A DNA stretch of 11,511 nucleotides from JBBAGE01 sp041655055 (GTDB taxonomy: Bacteria; Pseudomonadota; Alphaproteobacteria; Rhodobacterales; Rhodobacteraceae). This document shows positions 8,102 to 11,511 of this stretch, piece by piece (position 1 is the stretch's first letter; every line of letters starts with the position of its first letter). The translations under genes were made by a program, and so were the position numbers. The DNA is taken from NCBI GenBank assembly GCA_041655055.1, contig JBBAGE010000068.1:1-11511 (forward strand). Reading direction: 5' to 3'. Below the pieces are notes generated by a model, which worked only from the letters and a program-made list of their open reading frames with translations, made no database searches and was not told the DNA's origin.

Positions 8102-8111
8102 CGTCCTTTTG

Positions 8112-9134
8112 TTAACGGCGGTGGTTTTTGGCGGCGATCATCGTGGCGGCAATACCACCCAGCCCCGCGGCAATGCCCGCGCCCAGCATCACCACGCCAA
8201 TGCGCGCGACGGGGGCGGGGTAAAGCATCGCATGGCGGCGGGCTTCGCGCCCGAAGGGGCCATCGGTGCGGTGAATACCGGTGACGGGGGAATAAAGGTT
8301 ATCGGGCCGGCCCTCGGGCTGCAGGGCCTCGCGGTCCTGCCCGGTCACGGCGTTGCGCGCCAGCACACCATCAAGCCAGCGTGGCGCCAGCATATTGCCC
8401 ATGATCGTCAGCAAGGTGCTGGTGCCCAGCCAATATTCGCGGTGCGGGTGGCGGGTGGCCTGCAAAATGGCGCGCGCGGCGGCAGAGGCCGCATAGACGG
8501 GCGCCACCGGGCGGGGCAGTTTGCGCCGCTTGCTGCGCGCCCAATCGAATTGCGGCGTATTGACGGCGGGCAGGTTCACGGCGGTGATCGCCACGCCGCT
8601 GTTATCATGCAACAATTCCGACCGCAGCGCATCGGTAAAGCCGCGCGCCGCATGTTTCGCCCCGCAATAGGCCGATTGCAGCGGAATCCCGCGATAGGCA
8701 AGCGACGAGCTGACCTGCACGATCACGCCCCGATTGCGCTGGCGCATATGATGCAGCGCGGCCATCGTGCCATGGGCGGTGCCCAGATATGTAACCTCGG
8801 TCACGCGGCGCAATTCATCGGGCGACAGTTCGGCCACCGGGGCAAAAACCGTGGCCATCGCATTGTTGATCCAGATATCAATCGGGCCGCAGCGGGCCTC
8901 GATTTCCTCGGTCGCAGTGAAAACGGCGCTGGCATCGGCCACATCAAGGGCAAAGACCTCGGCCCGGCCGCCGCCTGCCAGAATTTCGGCCCGCGTGGCC
9001 GCTAGCGCATCCATATCGCGGGCGATCAGCGCGACCATGGCCCCTTTGCGCGCGAATGCCCGCGCGGTGGCACGGCCAATCCCGGCGGATGCCCCGGTGA
9101 TGACGACGATCTGATCTGCGAATTCGTGCTGCAT
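8112..9134 (-). CDS. SDR-family oxidoreductase with C-terminal membrane segment
   Basis: This is a short-chain dehydrogenase/reductase of 340 residues, longer than the usual 250. The Rossmann nucleotide motif TGASAGIG is at 13-20, an acidic-strand motif LDVAD at 63-67 and NNA at 90-92. The catalytic set is S143 (VSSS), Y156 and K160 (YCGAK). The active site is therefore complete and binding of NAD(P)H is expected. After the catalytic domain a basic/proline-rich stretch (about 200-310) leads to one hydrophobic helix at about 309-335 followed by KNHRR, suggesting C-terminal anchoring in the inner membrane with the enzyme in the cytoplasm. The ATG at 9134 starts directly before the first Rossmann strand. 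Its ribosome site is weak, with only a G-rich GCGGGG nearby. An upstream extension to 9332 would overlap phoB and has no SDR character. The substrate is unknown. It lies 65 bases after phoB. Confidence 0.88.
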   Translation of the reverse strand: MQHEFADQIVVITGASAGIGRATARAFARKGAMVALIARDMDALAATRAEILAGGGRAEVFALDVADASAVFTATEEIEARCGPIDIWINNAMATVFAPVAELSPDELRRVTEVTYLGTAHGTMAALHHMRQRNRGVIVQVSSSLAYRGIPLQSAYCGAKHAARGFTDALRSELLHDNSGVAITAVNLPAVNTPQFDWARSKRRKLPRPVAPVYAASAAARAILQATRHPHREYWLGTSTLLTIMGNMLAPRWLDGVLARNAVTGQDREALQPEGRPDNLYSPVTGIHRTDGPFGREARRHAMLYPAPVARIGVVMLGAGIAAGLGGIAATMIAAKNHRR

Positions 9135-9199
9135 GGGCCCCGCCGCTTGATGACTGCTTGGCCCAACACGCGACCCGGCGGGCAGGTTCCCGCGCGGCC

Positions 9200-9889
9200 C
9201 TATCCCAGCGCGTAGCCCGCGCCGCGCACGGTGCGCATCGGATCGCTGCCGCCTTCGCGGGTCAGCGCCTTGCGCAGGCGCCCGATATGCACATCGACGG
9301 TGCGGGTATCGACATAGATATCCTGCCCCCAAACCCGATCCAGCAACTGTTCGCGCGACCAGACGCGCCCCGGCTTTTCCATGAATGTGGATAACAGGCG
9401 AAATTCCGTTGGCCCCAGCTTGACCGGGGTTCCGGCGCGAAACACGCGGTGGGTTTCGGAATCGAGCACGATATCCTCGAACTCCAGCCGCTCGCCCACG
9501 GTGGCGGGGCGGGTGCGGCGCAACTGGGTGCGGATACGCGCGATCAGCTCGACCAGCGAATAGGGTTTGAGCATGTAATCATCCGCGCCGGTTTCAAGGC
9601 CGCGCACCATATCGGCTTCTTCGGTGCGCGCGGTCAGCATGATGATCGGGATCTTGCGCGTCTGGCTGCGGGTTTTCAGGCGGCGGCAGATTTCGATCCC
9701 CGACACGCCGGGCAGCATCCAGTCAAGCACGATCAGATCGGGCAGATGTTCTTCGATCAGCATCAGGGCCTCGTCCCCGCTTTCGGCGGCGGAAACGGCG
9801 AAACCCTCGGCCTCAAGGTTATAGATCAGCACTTCGCGCTGGGCGGGTTCATCTTCGACGATCAATATATGCGGACGGTCAGCAGACAT
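9200..9889 (-). CDS. phoB: Phosphate regulon response regulator PhoB
   Basis: This is an OmpR/PhoB-class response regulator of 229 residues. The receiver domain (about 1-120) has the acidic pocket E12/D13, the phosphoacceptor D56 in LDWMLPG, the switch T86 in MLTART and K108 in LKPYS. The C-terminal winged-helix DNA-binding domain (about 135-229) has LGPTEFRLLSTFMEKPGRVW and the recognition region TRTVDVHIGRLRKAL, both characteristic of PhoB. When phosphorylated by PhoR under phosphate limitation it activates pst and other pho genes. The gene follows phoU by 13 bases, which supports PhoB over another OmpR-type regulator. The ribosome site is weak, so coupling to phoU translation is likely. 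The sensor kinase gene is not in the window and may lie further upstream or elsewhere. Confidence 0.96.
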   Translation of the reverse strand: MSADRPHILIVEDEPAQREVLIYNLEAEGFAVSAAESGDEALMLIEEHLPDLIVLDWMLPGVSGIEICRRLKTRSQTRKIPIIMLTARTEEADMVRGLETGADDYMLKPYSLVELIARIRTQLRRTRPATVGERLEFEDIVLDSETHRVFRAGTPVKLGPTEFRLLSTFMEKPGRVWSREQLLDRVWGQDIYVDTRTVDVHIGRLRKALTREGGSDPMRTVRGAGYALG

Positions 9890-9902
9890 GGCAGGCTTTC
9901 AT

Positions 9903-10610
9903 TCAGGCTATATCGCCCAGCGATGTCGAATCGCCCTTGGGGCGTTCATCGTCGGGCATCGAACCGGTGACCAGATAGATCACCTGTTCGGCAATAGAGG
10001 TCGCATGATCGCCCATCCGTTCGATGTTCTTGGCGATGAAATGCAGATGCATACAGGCGGTGATATTGCGCGGATCCTCCATCATATGGGTCAGCAGCGA
10101 ACGAAAGAGCGTGTTATACATCTCGTCCACCTCCAGGTCGCGCTGACGCACATCGGTGGCCATGGCCACATCGCGCTGGATATATGAATCGAGCACATCC
10201 TTGAGCTGCTTTTCCACCATCCGCGCCATGCGGCGCAGCGCGCTGGTCGATCCCTCCATTTGGGGCAGTTCGGCCAGAATCGCGGTGCGTTTGGCCATGT
10301 TTTTCGCGTAATCGCCGCAACGTTCCAGATGGGTGCTGATATTCATCACCGACAGAACGGTGCGCAGATCGCTGGCCGTGGGGGAACGCAGTGCCAGAAC
10401 CCGCGCGGTTTCCAGCTTGATCTGTTCATCCAGCCGGTCGATGGCCTTGTCATTCTTGCGCACCTGCTCGGCCAGTTCGGTATCGAGCATTTCCAGCGCC
10501 GTGGCGGCATCGATGATCGCCACTTCTACCAGCCCGCCCATTTTCATGACCAGCGCCTGGATCACCTCAAGATCACGGTCAAAGGCGGAAACGATATGTT
10601 GTTCGATCAT
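9903..10610 (-). CDS. phoU: Phosphate signalling protein PhoU
   Basis: PhoU is a cytoplasmic, all-helical protein that links the PstSCAB transporter to the PhoR kinase and shuts the Pho response off when phosphate is plentiful. The 235-residue product shows the two repeated three-helix halves, each with its metal-binding signature: LERCGDYAKN (95-104) and IERMGDHATSI (196-206). Length and motifs are normal for the family. The ATG at 10610 lies 5 bases after an AGGAGG site that overlaps the pstB stop codon, so translation is probably coupled to pstB. phoB follows 13 bases downstream. Confidence 0.97.
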   Translation of the reverse strand: MIEQHIVSAFDRDLEVIQALVMKMGGLVEVAIIDAATALEMLDTELAEQVRKNDKAIDRLDEQIKLETARVLALRSPTASDLRTVLSVMNISTHLERCGDYAKNMAKRTAILAELPQMEGSTSALRRMARMVEKQLKDVLDSYIQRDVAMATDVRQRDLEVDEMYNTLFRSLLTHMMEDPRNITACMHLHFIAKNIERMGDHATSIAEQVIYLVTGSMPDDERPKGDSTSLGDIA

Positions 10611-10615
10611 GATGG

Positions 10616-10621
10616 CCTCCT
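10616..10621 (-). promoter_or_regulatory. phoU ribosome binding site overlapping the pstB stop codon
   Basis: Reading the minus strand, the pstB stop TAG (10622-10620) shares two bases with a perfect AGGAGG (10621-10616), followed by 5 bases and the phoU ATG. This placement fixes the phoU start and suggests that ribosomes ending pstB re-initiate at phoU. Confidence 0.8.
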
Positions 10622-11420
10622 AGCCGATCCGGCCGGTGATATAGGATTCAGTGCGTGGATCGGCAGGTTGGGTGAAAATCTGGCTGGTATCGCCATATTC
10701 CACCAGATTGCCGAGGTGAAAGAACGCGGTCTTTTGGCTGACGCGGGCGGCCTGTTGCATCGAATGGGTCACGATCACAACGGTATAGTTTTGCCGCAAT
10801 TCGCCGATCAATTCCTCGATCTGGGCGGTGGCGATCGGGTCGAGCGCGGAACAGGGCTCGTCCATCAGCAAAACCTCGGGTTCGGTCGCGATAGCGCGGG
10901 CGATACACAGGCGCTGTTGCTGGCCGCCCGACAACCCGGTGCCCGGCGCAGTCAGCCGATCCTTGACCTCATCCCAGATGGCGCCGCGACGCAGGGCGCG
11001 TTCGACGATATCATCCATATCGGATTTGTTGCGCGCAAGCCCGTGGATACGCGGCCCATAGGCGATATTATCATAGATGGATTTCGGAAAGGGGTTGGGT
11101 TTTTGAAACACCATCCCCACCCGCGCGCGCAATTGGACCGGATCGACGCGGGCGTCATAGATATCTTCGGCATCGATGCGGATATCGCCCTGCACGCGGC
11201 AGCCGGGGATCGTGTCGTTCATCCGGTTCAGACAGCGCAGAAAGGTCGATTTCCCGCAGCCCGACGGCCCGATAAAGGCGGTGACGGTTTTATCGCGGAT
11301 ATCGACGCTGACATCCTTGAGCGCGTGGCTGGTGCCATAAAACACATCGACATTGCGGGCGGAAATCTTGGTATCGCTCATCTGGGTCACATCCGAATTT
11401 AACGTGGTCATAAGGTTCAT
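10620..11420 (-). CDS. pstB: Phosphate ABC transporter ATP-binding protein PstB
   Basis: This is the ATPase subunit of the high-affinity phosphate importer PstSCAB. The 266-residue protein has Walker A GPSGCGKST (51-59), the Q-loop at Q106 in VFQKPNPFP, the ABC signature LSGGQQQR (163-170), Walker B VLLMDEP (183-189) and the switch histidine H219 (VTHSM). NRMND after Walker A, VFQKPNPFPKSIYDNIAYG and the ending SYITGRIG are PstB-specific features, separating it from other ABC ATPases. The ATG at 11420 lies 7 bases after AAAGG and 12 bases after the pstA stop. The in-frame ATG at 11411 is possible but less well placed. Confidence 0.98.
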   Translation of the reverse strand: MNLMTTLNSDVTQMSDTKISARNVDVFYGTSHALKDVSVDIRDKTVTAFIGPSGCGKSTFLRCLNRMNDTIPGCRVQGDIRIDAEDIYDARVDPVQLRARVGMVFQKPNPFPKSIYDNIAYGPRIHGLARNKSDMDDIVERALRRGAIWDEVKDRLTAPGTGLSGGQQQRLCIARAIATEPEVLLMDEPCSALDPIATAQIEELIGELRQNYTVVIVTHSMQQAARVSQKTAFFHLGNLVEYGDTSQIFTQPADPRTESYITGRIG

Positions 11421-11432
11421 CTCGGTGCCCTT

Positions 11433-11511
11433 TCACCAGCGGCGTTCAAAGCGGCGCCGCAGCACGATTGCCACGGCATTCATCAGCAGCAAAAAGCCCA
11501 GCAACACGATG
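11433..11511 (-). CDS. pstA: Phosphate ABC transporter permease PstA, C-terminal end only
   Basis: The window's right edge cuts this gene, leaving 25 codons and a TGA stop. The residues read IVLLGFLLLMNAVAIVLRRR followed by FERRW, a final transmembrane helix and a basic cytoplasmic tail as in PstA permeases. The position 12 bases before pstB on the same strand, as in most pst operons, supports the identity. The frame is the only one that stays open to the edge and ends just before the pstB ribosome site. Confidence 0.85.
   Translation of the reverse strand, partial: IVLLGFLLLMNAVAIVLRRRFERRW

Noticed and set aside
8088..9005. Plus-strand open frame of 305 codons
   Set aside because: It is antisense to the SDR gene, with a low-complexity His/Arg/Gly composition and no family signature.
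9135..9199. Possible terminator hairpin after phoB
   Set aside because: Only a 5-bp GCGGG/CCCGC stem is visible on the minus strand and it is followed by GC-rich sequence with no U-tract.
10260..11402. Plus-strand open frame of 380 codons
   Set aside because: It is antisense to pstB and phoU, both of which are unmistakable. This frame shows no domain.

Overview
The window is GC-rich and tightly packed. Its gene content and protein style point to an alphaproteobacterium of the Rhodobacterales (Rhodobacteraceae-like). The evidence is a PstA-PstB-PhoU-PhoB operon order, a RecO without zinc cysteines, and an acyl-CoA dehydrogenase with a long N-terminal extension that resembles methylsuccinyl-CoA dehydrogenase of the ethylmalonyl-CoA pathway. 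The assignment comes from reading the translated proteins, with no database search. No tRNA, rRNA, CRISPR array, insertion sequence or prophage gene was seen, and no gene-free stretch exceeds 100 bases.

Layout. The left fifth is on the plus strand. It holds recO (its start codon is just outside the window) and a 14-helix DHA2-type drug/proton antiporter. A GC-rich hairpin at about 2321-2343 separates these from everything to the right, which is on the minus strand. Read in the direction of transcription from the right edge, the genes are: the last 25 codons of pstA, then pstB, phoU, phoB, a short-chain dehydrogenase with a C-terminal membrane segment, a sensory-rhodopsin-transducer (ASRT) homologue, a GH15 glucoamylase/trehalase-like hydrolase, a PoxB-like thiamine-diphosphate enzyme, and a probable mcd.

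How the genes work together. pstA-pstB-phoU-phoB is the distal half of a standard phosphate uptake and signalling operon. The SDR-ASRT-GH15 set is packed with 10- and 27-base gaps and is probably one transcription unit. No rhodopsin gene is present, so the ASRT protein is more likely a sugar or metabolite sensor linked to the GH15 enzyme than a light-signalling partner. PoxB (pyruvate to acetate) next to Mcd (acetyl-CoA assimilation) suggests a C2-metabolism pair, although the link is only inferred. No U-tract terminator was seen on the minus strand between phoB and the end of mcd, so read-through from the pho genes into the downstream metabolic genes is possible but unproven.

The most interesting part is the orphan ASRT gene in its SDR/GH15 setting. 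Nothing in the window looks like a wholly new defence or mobile system.
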